Positions 14,552-21,048 of a DNA stretch of 23,032 bases are shown here, one piece after another; position 1 is the stretch's first letter, and each line of letters opens with the position of its first letter. The notes under the pieces are model-generated. The model did not search any database, was not told the DNA's origin, and saw nothing but the letters and a program-made list of their open reading frames with translations. This DNA comes from an uncultured Pseudorhodobacter sp. (GTDB taxonomy: Bacteria; Pseudomonadota; Alphaproteobacteria; Rhodobacterales; Rhodobacteraceae): NCBI GenBank assembly GCA_945952425.1, contig CAMFIX010000009.1, forward strand, positions 1-23,032, given 5' to 3'. Both the position numbers and the translations under genes were made by a program.

Positions 14552-14578
14552 AAGACAAGCCAGGCCGCCCCTTGTTAC
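14552..14578 (-). promoter_or_regulatory. ECF-type promoter of the anti-sigma gene (GTAAC-N17-GTCTT)
   Basis: Minus strand GTAAC at 14578-14574 and GTCTT at 14556-14552 are 17 bases apart, in the 88-base gap between sigma and anti-sigma genes. The predicted start is near 14545, about 25 bases before ATG 14520, the same geometry as for the CcdA-like gene. Confidence 0.65.
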
Positions 14579-14608
14579 ACGCTTGCAAAGATATTTCCGC
14601 AGGCCACC

Positions 14609-15205
14609 TCATCGCAAGGCCCCGTCCAAGGCCGCCCGCACCGCCAGCCGCGCCCGGTGGAGCAGAACCCGCATGTTTCCCTCGCTGATCTGCAAGGCCG
14701 CGCAGATCTCGGCGGGTTCCAGCCCCTGTTGGCTGCGCAGGATCAGGACAGCCTTTTGCGCGGGCGGCAAAGCGTCGATGGCCGCCGTCACCACCTCCAG
14801 GGCGGTCTTGGCGCCGAGGATGCGCTCGGGCGTGATCTCGTCCCAGAGGTCGGGCAAGTCTTTCCACCGCCCGCGCCCATCGAAGGCATCGGCGAGCGTG
14901 TTGTCGCGCTCGCCCTCGAACGATACGCTGCGCCCTTCGACCCGGGCGCGCGTGCGGGCCATGTTGATCAGGATGGTGAATATCCACGCCGCCAAGGACG
15001 ATCGCCCCTGAAAGTCCGCAATGTTTTTCAGGACCGCAAGCCAGGCCTCTTGCGCCACCTCTTCCGCCACGGCGCGGCTGGGACAGATGCCGACTGCCAC
15101 GCGGATCATCGCGGCATTGTGCTGGCGGAACAGCGCGGCAAAGACCTGGCGGTCGCCCCGGATCAGGGCCTCAACGATCGCGGTTTCTGTCGGAATGCTG
15201 GCCAT
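14609..15205 (-). CDS. ECF RNA polymerase sigma factor
   Basis: A 198-residue ECF sigma factor. Region 2 spans about 12-80 (FAALFRQHNAAMIRVAVGICP, then AEEVAQEAWLAVLKNIADFQGRSSLAAWIFTILINMART). Region 4 spans about 135-190 (ALPPAQKAVLILRSQQGLEPAEICAALQISEGNMRVLLHRARLAVR). The start at ATG 15205 has AGGGAGA 6 bases upstream. It is encoded with a ZAS anti-sigma factor and is the best candidate to read the GTAAC-N17-GTCTT promoters in front of bufA, the CcdA-like gene and the anti-sigma gene. No such promoter is seen before the sigma gene itself. The inducing signal is not visible; copper, gold or thiol stress would fit its targets. Confidence 0.92.
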   Translation of the reverse strand: MASIPTETAIVEALIRGDRQVFAALFRQHNAAMIRVAVGICPSRAVAEEVAQEAWLAVLKNIADFQGRSSLAAWIFTILINMARTRARVEGRSVSFEGERDNTLADAFDGRGRWKDLPDLWDEITPERILGAKTALEVVTAAIDALPPAQKAVLILRSQQGLEPAEICAALQISEGNMRVLLHRARLAVRAALDGALR

Positions 15206-15322
15206 CGGGTCTCCCTGCGGGGATAGAGACTGATCCTTGCCCTTCTGTCCAGCAAGATGCCGGAAACTTGCGCCAAACGTGAATGTCGCAGTAACCTTGC
15301 AAGAAACCGGAGCGACCGTCCC

Positions 15323-15712
15323 ATGCAATTCACCCTCGCCGTCCTGGCCTATGTCGTGCCGCTGTTCCCCTTGGCCTATTTCTGGCACCTGTCGACTTTC
15401 AAATCCGCCTATGACCGGCTGGAACTCTTCCGGGACAATCCGATCATCCCTTTCGGTCTGTTTTCCATGATCCTGCAGGGCATCTTCTTCGCCTGGGCCT
15501 TCCCCAAGCTGTTTTCCGGGCCGGATTGGGTGATGAACGGGCTAAGTTTCGCCGGGGTGTTCGGCGTCGTGGGCTGGTCCTTCATGGTGCTGCCGGTCGC
15601 CGCGAAGTATCGCATGACCTCGGTTCGGGGGTTCATGGCGCTGGAAACGGCCTTCGTCGCCCTGCAATTCGTTGTGACCGGCCTGCTGATCGCCTGGGTC
15701 TATCGCGGCTGA
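15323..15712 (+). CDS. Small four-helix membrane protein of unknown function
   Basis: A 129-residue protein not recognised as a named family. Hydrophobic segments are at about 2-20, 43-60, 72-92 and 105-126; a conserved-looking loop HLSTFKSAYDRLELFRDNPIIPFG follows the first helix. It is divergent from the sigma factor gene. GTAAC is present at 15291-15295 but GTCTT is not at the correct distance, so membership of the ECF regulon is not supported. GGAG at 15309-15312 is 10 bases before ATG 15323. It converges with the racemase-family gene after 10 bases. Good codon usage supports it as real. Confidence 0.72.
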   Translation: MQFTLAVLAYVVPLFPLAYFWHLSTFKSAYDRLELFRDNPIIPFGLFSMILQGIFFAWAFPKLFSGPDWVMNGLSFAGVFGVVGWSFMVLPVAAKYRMTSVRGFMALETAFVALQFVVTGLLIAWVYRG

Positions 15713-15722
15713 CCGGGCGCGC

Positions 15723-16775
15723 TCAGGCCCAGATATCGCCCATCGTGTAGCCGCTCGGCAACGGATCGTCATGTTCCAGGATCAGGGTGTTCAGCCCATA
15801 GATCCAGCTGCGGCCCGAGAGCGTCGGGACGACGGCCGCGCGGTCTCCGATCCGGGTCTCCTCGACCAGGCGCCCGGTGTAGACGGTGCCGAGGATGCCC
15901 TGATGGCGGAAATCGCGGTCCAGGGGCAGCTCTCCCTTGGCATGAAGGACCGCCATCTTGGCGCAGGTCCCCGTGCCGCAGGGGCAGCGGTCGATGGCGC
16001 CGGTCCAGGTGTTGGGATCGTCCCAATTCAGCGGCCCCGTCGCCATGGTCACTGCGTTCTTCCAATCGGCCTTGGGGTCCTCCGAAGGCCCCGAGAGCTG
16101 CGAAATCGTGATGCCGACGCCGGGGTAATCGGGATGGACCACGGGCAACTGCTCATGTGCGGCCTGGCGGATCAGGGCCGAGACCCGGGCGATCTCGCGG
16201 CCATGTTCGGGGATCAGCTGCAGGCCGGGGAATTGGCGCACATCGGCGATGGCGTAGAACATGCCGCCCCAGCCGACATCGACGCGGACCTTGCCCAGAT
16301 GCGGCACCTCGATTTCCGCGTCCAGATGGGCGGCAAAGGCCGGCACGTTGCGGAAGGTGACGGCCTTGACGCGGCCGCCCTCGCAATCCGCCTTGACGCG
16401 GATCAGCCCGGCCGGAGCCTCCAAAGTCAGTTCGGTGACGGGCTCTTTCATCGGCAGGATGCCGGTCTCCAACAGCACGGTGACGACCGACATCGTGTTC
16501 CCACCCGACATCATCGGGTATTCGACCTGTTCCATGATGATGTAACCGGCATCCGCCTCGGGGTGGGAGGGCGGCACGATCAGGTTGCAGCAATGGGCGG
16601 GATAGCCGCGCGGCTCGCGCAGGACCAGCTGGCGGAGCTGGTCGTCGTTCGCCTCCAGCCAGCGCATCTTTTCCATCACCGAGGCGCCGGGGATATGCCC
16701 CACGCCCCCGGTGATCACCCGCATCGGGATGCCCGAATGCGTGTCGACGGCCTGGATCATGCGGCGGTATCCCAT
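15723..16775 (-). CDS. Proline racemase superfamily enzyme (hydroxyproline epimerase or dehydratase)
   Basis: A 350-residue enzyme starting MGYRRMIQAVDTHSGIPMRV. The superfamily's second catalytic site is DRCPCGTGTCA (Cys at about 266). The first, normally a Cys in MCGH, is here MMSGGNT with Ser at about 90. Members with Cys/Cys epimerise proline or 4-hydroxyproline, whereas Thr/Cys members dehydrate trans-3-hydroxy-L-proline; Ser/Cys members vary. So the substrate is probably a hydroxyproline but the reaction cannot be fixed. AGGAGAG is 6 bases before ATG 16775. A LysR regulator lies 86 bases upstream on the same strand and probably controls it. Together they look like an amino acid utilisation unit unrelated to the copper genes. 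Confidence 0.88.
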   Translation of the reverse strand: MGYRRMIQAVDTHSGIPMRVITGGVGHIPGASVMEKMRWLEANDDQLRQLVLREPRGYPAHCCNLIVPPSHPEADAGYIIMEQVEYPMMSGGNTMSVVTVLLETGILPMKEPVTELTLEAPAGLIRVKADCEGGRVKAVTFRNVPAFAAHLDAEIEVPHLGKVRVDVGWGGMFYAIADVRQFPGLQLIPEHGREIARVSALIRQAAHEQLPVVHPDYPGVGITISQLSGPSEDPKADWKNAVTMATGPLNWDDPNTWTGAIDRCPCGTGTCAKMAVLHAKGELPLDRDFRHQGILGTVYTGRLVEETRIGDRAAVVPTLSGRSWIYGLNTLILEHDDPLPSGYTMGDIWA

Positions 16776-16861
16776 GGGTCTCTCCTGTGGTTTGGTCGCA
16801 GGATGACGGCGCCGGGGCCCTCGGGCAAACGAGAATTCCATGGCGAGAGAGATTAGCGGAA

Positions 16862-17785
16862 CTATGGCCGAAGGGCGGCCAGCAGGTGATCCACGAAGCG
16901 CGCGACGATGGGACGCCGCAGGGCCGCGGCCTCGCATTTCATGAAATTCGCCCGGCCCGAGGTGATCGTGGCCGGATGCGCCCAGACCAGCGCGCCGCTC
17001 TGGATGAAGCCGCGCACCAGGTTGTGGATGCCCAGCATGACCCCCTCACCCGCAAGACAGGCCTCGGTCAGAAGCGTGACCTTGTTGGTCGAGAGGCTGG
17101 AGCGGGCCTCCAGCGCCGCGCCTTGGGCCTGGAACCACTCGGCCCAGCCCAGGGGATGCCACTGGATGGCGCCGGAACTCCAATGGCGGTCGTGAAGGTG
17201 CAGGAGGTTGGTGCGGTTCAGCCCGTCCAGCGTGAAGGGGCCATGTGCTGCCAGGTAGGCCGGGGTGCAGACCGGTTGGGCGACTTCCGGATACATCAGG
17301 TGCAGCGCGTCGCCGATTTCGAACCGCTCGTTGCCGCAGAGCAGGGCGATATCGACACCCGAATATTGGCTGAGGCCCGGGTCCTCGTCCGAAGCGAGGA
17401 TGGTGAAGGAGGTGCCGGGATGCGCCCTGCGAAAGCTGTCGACCAGGGGTTTCAGCCAATAGGCGGCCAGGGCATCCGTCGCCGTGACGGTGATCACCTC
17501 GGGCCCCGGCCGCAGGCTCTGGACGCCGCCCGTGATGCGATCGAGACCCTCGGTGACCGAGGCGTAAAGCGTCGCCCCCTCGGGCGTGAGGTCGAGCGCA
17601 TTGTGGCGGCGGACGAAAAGAGCGGTCTCCAGCGCTTGTTCCAACAGGCGGATTTGCTGGCTGATGGCGCCCTGGGTCACGTTCAGCTCGCGCGCGGCGA
17701 GGGTGAAGCTCAGGTGCTTCGCCGCCACTTCGAAGGTGGCGAGCGCGCCCAGGGAGGGCAAATGGCGGCGGCGGAGGGGCGGCAT
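16862..17785 (-). CDS. LysR-family transcriptional regulator (GcvA-like)
   Basis: A 307-residue regulator from ATG 17785 (319 from ATG 17821). The N-terminal helix-turn-helix reads LPSLGALATFEVAAKHLSFTLAARELNVTQGAISQQIRLLE, the pattern of the GcvA/AmpR branch. The effector domain follows (VTATDALAAYWLKPLVDSFRRAHP to the C-terminus). ATG 17785 is preferred since GAGG lies 4-8 bases before it and the N-terminus then matches the family; nothing resembling a ribosome site precedes 17821. It sits upstream of and in line with the proline-racemase-family gene, its likely target; the inducer would be a hydroxyproline or related amino acid by inference. Confidence 0.88.
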   Translation of the reverse strand: MPPLRRRHLPSLGALATFEVAAKHLSFTLAARELNVTQGAISQQIRLLEQALETALFVRRHNALDLTPEGATLYASVTEGLDRITGGVQSLRPGPEVITVTATDALAAYWLKPLVDSFRRAHPGTSFTILASDEDPGLSQYSGVDIALLCGNERFEIGDALHLMYPEVAQPVCTPAYLAAHGPFTLDGLNRTNLLHLHDRHWSSGAIQWHPLGWAEWFQAQGAALEARSSLSTNKVTLLTEACLAGEGVMLGIHNLVRGFIQSGALVWAHPATITSGRANFMKCEAAALRRPIVARFVDHLLAALRP

Positions 17786-17821
17786 GGGGCCTCGGGAGGG
17801 GTTGCGTTGGGGATTAGCCAT

Positions 17822-18143
17822 CCTATCGCAGACTGAGCGACACGTCTTCCCTGACCTGCGCCAAATGCAAGAGGCGCGCAGTCCACCGGCCGGAGTGGCG
17901 GAGAGGCACAGGGTCCCCAGTCAACGGGGCTCGGCGCTGGCCGACCGGGCGACCGGCGAACTCGCAGCGCGCCCGAAGGAAAATCAGCGAAAACAGATCG
18001 CAGCCGTACGCGATCTCCTTGTTTGAGATGAAGGGAATGCCGATCGTGTTGGCGCCTTGTGCCTGGTGGGCGCTGGCGACGGACAGGCGAAGGGCCCGGG
18101 TGGCGCCACTGCGCCGCCCGGGCCTTTGCGTGAGACCTGGGGA
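17822..18143. other. Non-coding stretch between the LysR gene and a small membrane protein gene
   Basis: No convincing gene. It holds the LysR leader on one side and a strong hairpin terminator (18090-18127) on the other. The short open frames here show no ribosome site or recognisable family. Confidence 0.5.
18090..18127 (-). terminator. Strong hairpin terminator of the 54-residue protein gene
   Basis: Two 17-base arms (18090-18106 and 18111-18127) pair completely apart from two G-T wobbles, with a 4-base loop. The stem starts 17 bases after the stop codon at 18144. A short A/T end flanks each arm; a long T-run is missing. Confidence 0.72.
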
Positions 18144-18308
18144 TTAGCCCCAGGGATCGCACTCTCCCACAATGAGCACCTCGTCCCCGTCGATTTCGTC
18201 GGCGGGGACGGCGCCATAGGTCCCATCCCCGGCCTGAAAGACCACGATGGCGACCATCAGCGTGGCGGCGAGGCTGGCAGCGTAGGCGTGTGCATCTTTA
18301 CGGGACAT
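18144..18308 (-). CDS. Small single-helix membrane protein, 54 residues
   Basis: Not recognised. From ATG 18308 the product starts MSRKDAHAYAASLAATLMVAIVVFQ, a positively charged tip and one membrane helix or uncleaved signal, followed by an acidic exported tail (EIDGDEVLIVGECDPWG) with one cysteine. AGGAG lies 8 bases upstream. A strong hairpin follows the stop codon, which supports a real transcription unit of one gene. No neighbour suggests a function. Confidence 0.6.
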   Translation of the reverse strand: MSRKDAHAYAASLAATLMVAIVVFQAGDGTYGAVPADEIDGDEVLIVGECDPWG

Positions 18309-18856
18309 CTTTTCGGCTCCTGTCTGGAGGCGGAGGACCATCCCCCGCGCGACAGGACCTCGAAGGCCCGAGACGGTCTGACATCACCGGGTGCGTTCGG
18401 CTCGCCCGAATCCGCCCGGCGGCACGGGCTTGCCCCGTAGTCCGACCCCTCTGGGGTTGATCTCGAAGACCGGCCTCGGGCCAAGGAAGGGACAGGCGAG
18501 CGGGGGATGGGGCTCAGGCCAAAGGAGCCGCATGTCCAGCAGATGCGCACCCCTGCCAGACTTGATGCCAGGATGATGGCACGGGCCAAAAGGACGGGGA
18601 TGAGACATGTGGCGCCCTGCCCCCCTTGGGGGGGAGGTCATCGTTGGAGAGTGCCGTTGTCGGGGGTGCTGCTGGCCGAATGCAAAGGCCACTGGCGGCC
18701 GCCAAGTCATCCGTGACCACGACTGTGGGGGGATCCCTCAGCCGCGCGCATCGCCAAGCGGTCCAAGCCAATTCTTCGTCAAGTTCTGGCTTCATGGCTC
18801 CGTTCAGCTTGCGCCAAAGGGTTGTGATCGCCACTGTCTGCAGAACGGGGGTCGGG
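18309..18856. other. Gene-poor stretch before the YiiX-like locus
   Basis: No gene is supported in these 548 bases. Open frames on both strands have unlikely composition and no ribosome site. Two features stand out: a C6-TT-G7 tract palindrome at 18620-18634, and from 18775 on a copy of the leader of the gene at 8253. A minus-strand frame coding PELDEELAW near 18790 resembles PQLDEKL in the other copy and may be a remnant. Confidence 0.5.
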
Positions 18857-18935
18857 GTGACAGCTTTCCTTCTCGATCATGGACTGGCGATTCGGATGGC
18901 GGATTTCGCCGGCGTCCTGCGTCTCGCCTTCGGCC
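18775..18935 (+). repeat. Duplicated segment, copy B (degraded sterol-desaturase leader and start)
   Basis: This matches 8171-8331 at a constant offset of 10604. Exact blocks TTCGTCAAGTT and TGACAGCTTTC are at equal distance in both, and the encoded VTAFLLDHGLAIRMADFAGVL parallels MTAFILAYEPILRMAAFLGVL. After about 18925 the protein diverges and the rest of the desaturase is absent. Confidence 0.7.
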
Positions 18936-19021
18936 TGCCGCACGATGAACAGGGCAAGACTTCGCAGCAGTTTGCGTGGGACAGGCTGACGGGGCCATAC
19001 CGGAAGGAGGGTGTGAATTGA
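18857..19021 (+). CDS. Short ORF, 54 residues, 5' remnant of a desaturase gene now coupled to the YiiX-like gene
   Basis: From GTG 18857 the frame starts like the sterol-desaturase-family protein at 8253 (about 21 residues), then continues RLAFGLPHDEQGKTSQQFAWDRLTGPYRKEGVN, an unrelated sequence, to TGA 19019-19021. The stop overlaps the TTG start of the next gene as TTGA, as in translationally coupled pairs. Whether it makes a useful protein or only serves as a translated leader is not clear. A longer version of the frame begins upstream, but that part has no support. Confidence 0.4.
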   Translation: MTAFLLDHGLAIRMADFAGVLRLAFGLPHDEQGKTSQQFAWDRLTGPYRKEGVN

Positions 19022-19791
19022 CCTGGTTCGATCACGCGCTGGACTGGATGGGACGGCACATCGCGGGCAAGCTGACCGGCCCAAGTCCCGGCTACCTGCC
19101 CTTCACACCCTCAGATTTTGCGATCCTCACGCGCATCCTCTGCCCCGGCGACGTGATCTTGATCGAGGGCCGTGACCGGGTCTCCAGCGCGATCAAATAC
19201 CTGACGCAGTCCACCTGGTCGCATGCCGCGCTTTACGTCGGCCCGCGCTTCGGCAACGACCACGTCTTGGTCGAGGTGAACCTCGGCGAGGGCTGCGTCT
19301 CGGCGCCCCTGTCAAAATACGCGCGCTGGCATACCCGCATTTGCCGCCCCATCGGCCTCTCGCCGGAGGAATGCAGAACGGTGGCCGACTTCATGGTCGG
19401 GCGGATCGGCGTGCAATACGACCTCCGCAACATCTGGGACATGCTGCGATATCTCTTGCCGAACCCGCCAGTGCCGGTGCGCTGGCGGCGGCGAATGCTG
19501 GCCTTCGGCTCGGGCGATCCGACGCGGGCCATCTGCTCTTCGTTGATCGCCGAGGCCTTCGAGACGGTGCGCCACCCGATCCTGCCCGACGTGGAGCAGG
19601 TCAAGGCGCGGCAAGGCTCGGAATTCGCGCGGGCCGAAATCCTGCACATCCGCCACCACTCGCTTTACGCCCCGCGCGACTTCGACCTGTCGCCCTATTT
19701 CCAGATCGTCAAGCCGCAGCTGGCCGAGGGTTTCGACCCGCATCGGCTGGTTTGGGCGGAAGGCGCGTCCCCGGACGAGGGGGGCTTGTGA
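19018..19791 (+). CDS. YiiX/YebB-like permuted NlpC/P60 cysteine peptidase family protein
   Basis: A 257-residue soluble protein. It has the circularly permuted papain-like pattern of the YiiX family: CPGDVILIEGRDRVSSAIKYLTQSTWSHAALYVG with the catalytic His69, an acidic strand VLVEVNLGEG, and the catalytic Cys173 in AICSSLIAEAF. Such proteins hydrolyse amide or ester bonds, often of lipids or peptides near the envelope; the substrate here is unknown. The start is TTG 19018: GGAGG lies about 8 bases upstream, there is no ATG nearby in frame, and the codon overlaps the upstream stop as TTGA. Rare start codon and coupling suggest low expression. There is no signal peptide. Confidence 0.8.
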   Translation: MTWFDHALDWMGRHIAGKLTGPSPGYLPFTPSDFAILTRILCPGDVILIEGRDRVSSAIKYLTQSTWSHAALYVGPRFGNDHVLVEVNLGEGCVSAPLSKYARWHTRICRPIGLSPEECRTVADFMVGRIGVQYDLRNIWDMLRYLLPNPPVPVRWRRRMLAFGSGDPTRAICSSLIAEAFETVRHPILPDVEQVKARQGSEFARAEILHIRHHSLYAPRDFDLSPYFQIVKPQLAEGFDPHRLVWAEGASPDEGGL

Positions 19792-20158
19792 GCGGAACTG
19801 CTCAAGACCCGCGCAACGGATGACGGGATCGGCATAGAGCCCAGGCCCATTAACCAGCGTCTCCCGCGCCTGTTGCAAGGCTCAGCCCTCAGGTTGTATT
19901 TCATTCAAAATTGAACGGCGTTACAGCACGTCCCGCCTCCTTCCGCAGCAAAGCCAGGGAATTCCTGGTCCAGCCAGCGATGCAGAACAGTCCCCCTCCC
20001 CCAAACCGCCAAAGCGCGCCCTCTTTGGCCAAATCATGGTTTCAGCTGACCGCACGCCCCATTTATTTCTTGGGTTCCGCAGTCAAAGCCCGGTCCAAGG
20101 CCTGCGGCCAGACGATCACACCGAGGTGCCGTCCGTCGACGCCGGTGCAGCGGGGCGC
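19792..20158. other. Non-coding stretch after the YiiX-like gene
   Basis: No gene is supported. On the minus strand the frame of the 20159-20880 gene stays open beyond its TAG stop for 31 codons (to about 20066, ending TAEPKK) with coding-like third positions, possibly a former longer C-terminus. A short A/T-rich patch lies near 19895-19915. Confidence 0.45.
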
Positions 20159-20880
20159 CTATTGAATGGCGATCGGCACCAGCATGTCATCGGTGTCGAG
20201 TTTCAGGGCGCTGCGCCAGAGGGGCGTCTTGAAGACGTGGGAGATGATCTTGCCCTCGCTGGTCTCCTCGGCCTCGGTCAGGAACCCGGCCCATTCGAGC
20301 GGCCGCAGGACGCAATTGAAGAAGGCCCCGATTGCGCGCCAACCGTCCGTGTCCCAACCGGGATCTGCGCCGTAGAAGGCCGCGAAGAGGTCGCGCTCCG
20401 AGGCGCCATGGTCTGCCTCGACGTTGATCACGTTCAGCCAGACGTCCCACTTGCCGAAAGGACGGTCATCGAACCGGGCGTAGGAGGCGTGATCGACGCG
20501 CAGCACGAAATGCGGGATCAACTCGGCAAAAAGACGGCCTGGGGCATCGGCCAGCTCCAGTCCGCGCTTCGTCAGCCGGAACTCATCCTTCAGGTGGCGC
20601 CCTAGGCGCAGCGAAATCAGGAGGTGGGCAGCACCTCGAGCGGCGGGAACTCGAATTCGTTGACGACCTTGTTGAAACGGAACATCTCCGCCGCCGTCTT
20701 GCCCGGCCATTGGAAGTGTTCAACAGCCCAATACACGAAAACGCGTTTGAAGGCGTCCGTCTTGGTCAGCCCAATCGACCCGTGCTCCCTGGCATAGCCC
20801 AGCGTCAGCAGCGCCGCCCGCAGGAGCGGCGAATGGCTCAGGTCAGGATGGTCGCTTGGAAGGGCGCGGAACTCGATCAT
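20159..20880 (-). pseudogene. Unknown protein gene with a one-base frameshift (about 240 residues when repaired)
   Basis: Two overlapping minus-strand frames read as one protein. The first, from ATG 20880, runs MIEFRALPSDHPDLSHSPLL to NEFEFPPLEVL. The second continues HLLISLRLGRHLKDEFRLTKRGLELADAPGRLF to MLVPIAIQ. The junction is at about 20624-20631, where one base is missing from the C-run of CTGCCCACC (GGG at 20626-20628 on the plus strand). One added C joins the frames as LEVLPHLLIS. The middle part looks like a winged helix (RLTKRGLELADAPGRLF), and Trp/Phe-rich helical sequence follows. The family is not recognised. A nonsense-mutated fragment of a second copy lies at 7677-7928. The shift could be real decay or a sequencing error. 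Confidence 0.75.
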
Positions 20881-20968
20881 GGGGCGATGGTGCCACGATG
20901 CGTCTGGCAGTTCCACGACAAAGGCGGGCGGGACGCGCGTTCCGTCCCCCGGGCGGCTGACCAGTCAT

Positions 20969-21008
20969 CGGGATGCGGGCTTGCGCCATGGGCGCGCTCC
21001 GCATCCCG
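20969..21008 (-). terminator. Two-tier hairpin after the chemotaxis receptor gene
   Basis: Arms CGGGATGCGG (20969-20978) and CCGCATCCCG (20999-21008) pair perfectly, with an inner stem GCGCC/GGCGC (20983-20987, 20991-20995). It begins 41 bases after the receptor stop. No T-run follows. Confidence 0.6.
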
Positions 21009-21048
21009 AGACCGTGGCAGCTGAACGACCTTCACTCCCCGGAAGGTG

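Noticed and set aside
15291..15316. GTAAC before the small membrane protein gene as a fourth ECF promoter
   Set aside because: GTCTT is not at 17 bases (CGACC is found) and the start would fall on the ATG, so it does not meet the rule of the other three.
18514..18834. A 106-codon minus-strand frame starting MAITTLWRKLNGAMKPELDEEL
   Set aside because: No ribosome site, low-complexity second half, no family. Only a short part resembles the region near 8180, so at most a remnant.
20066..20158. In-frame extension of the unknown protein past its TAG stop
   Set aside because: The paralogous fragment at 7677 ends at nearly the same place, so the TAG is probably the natural end.
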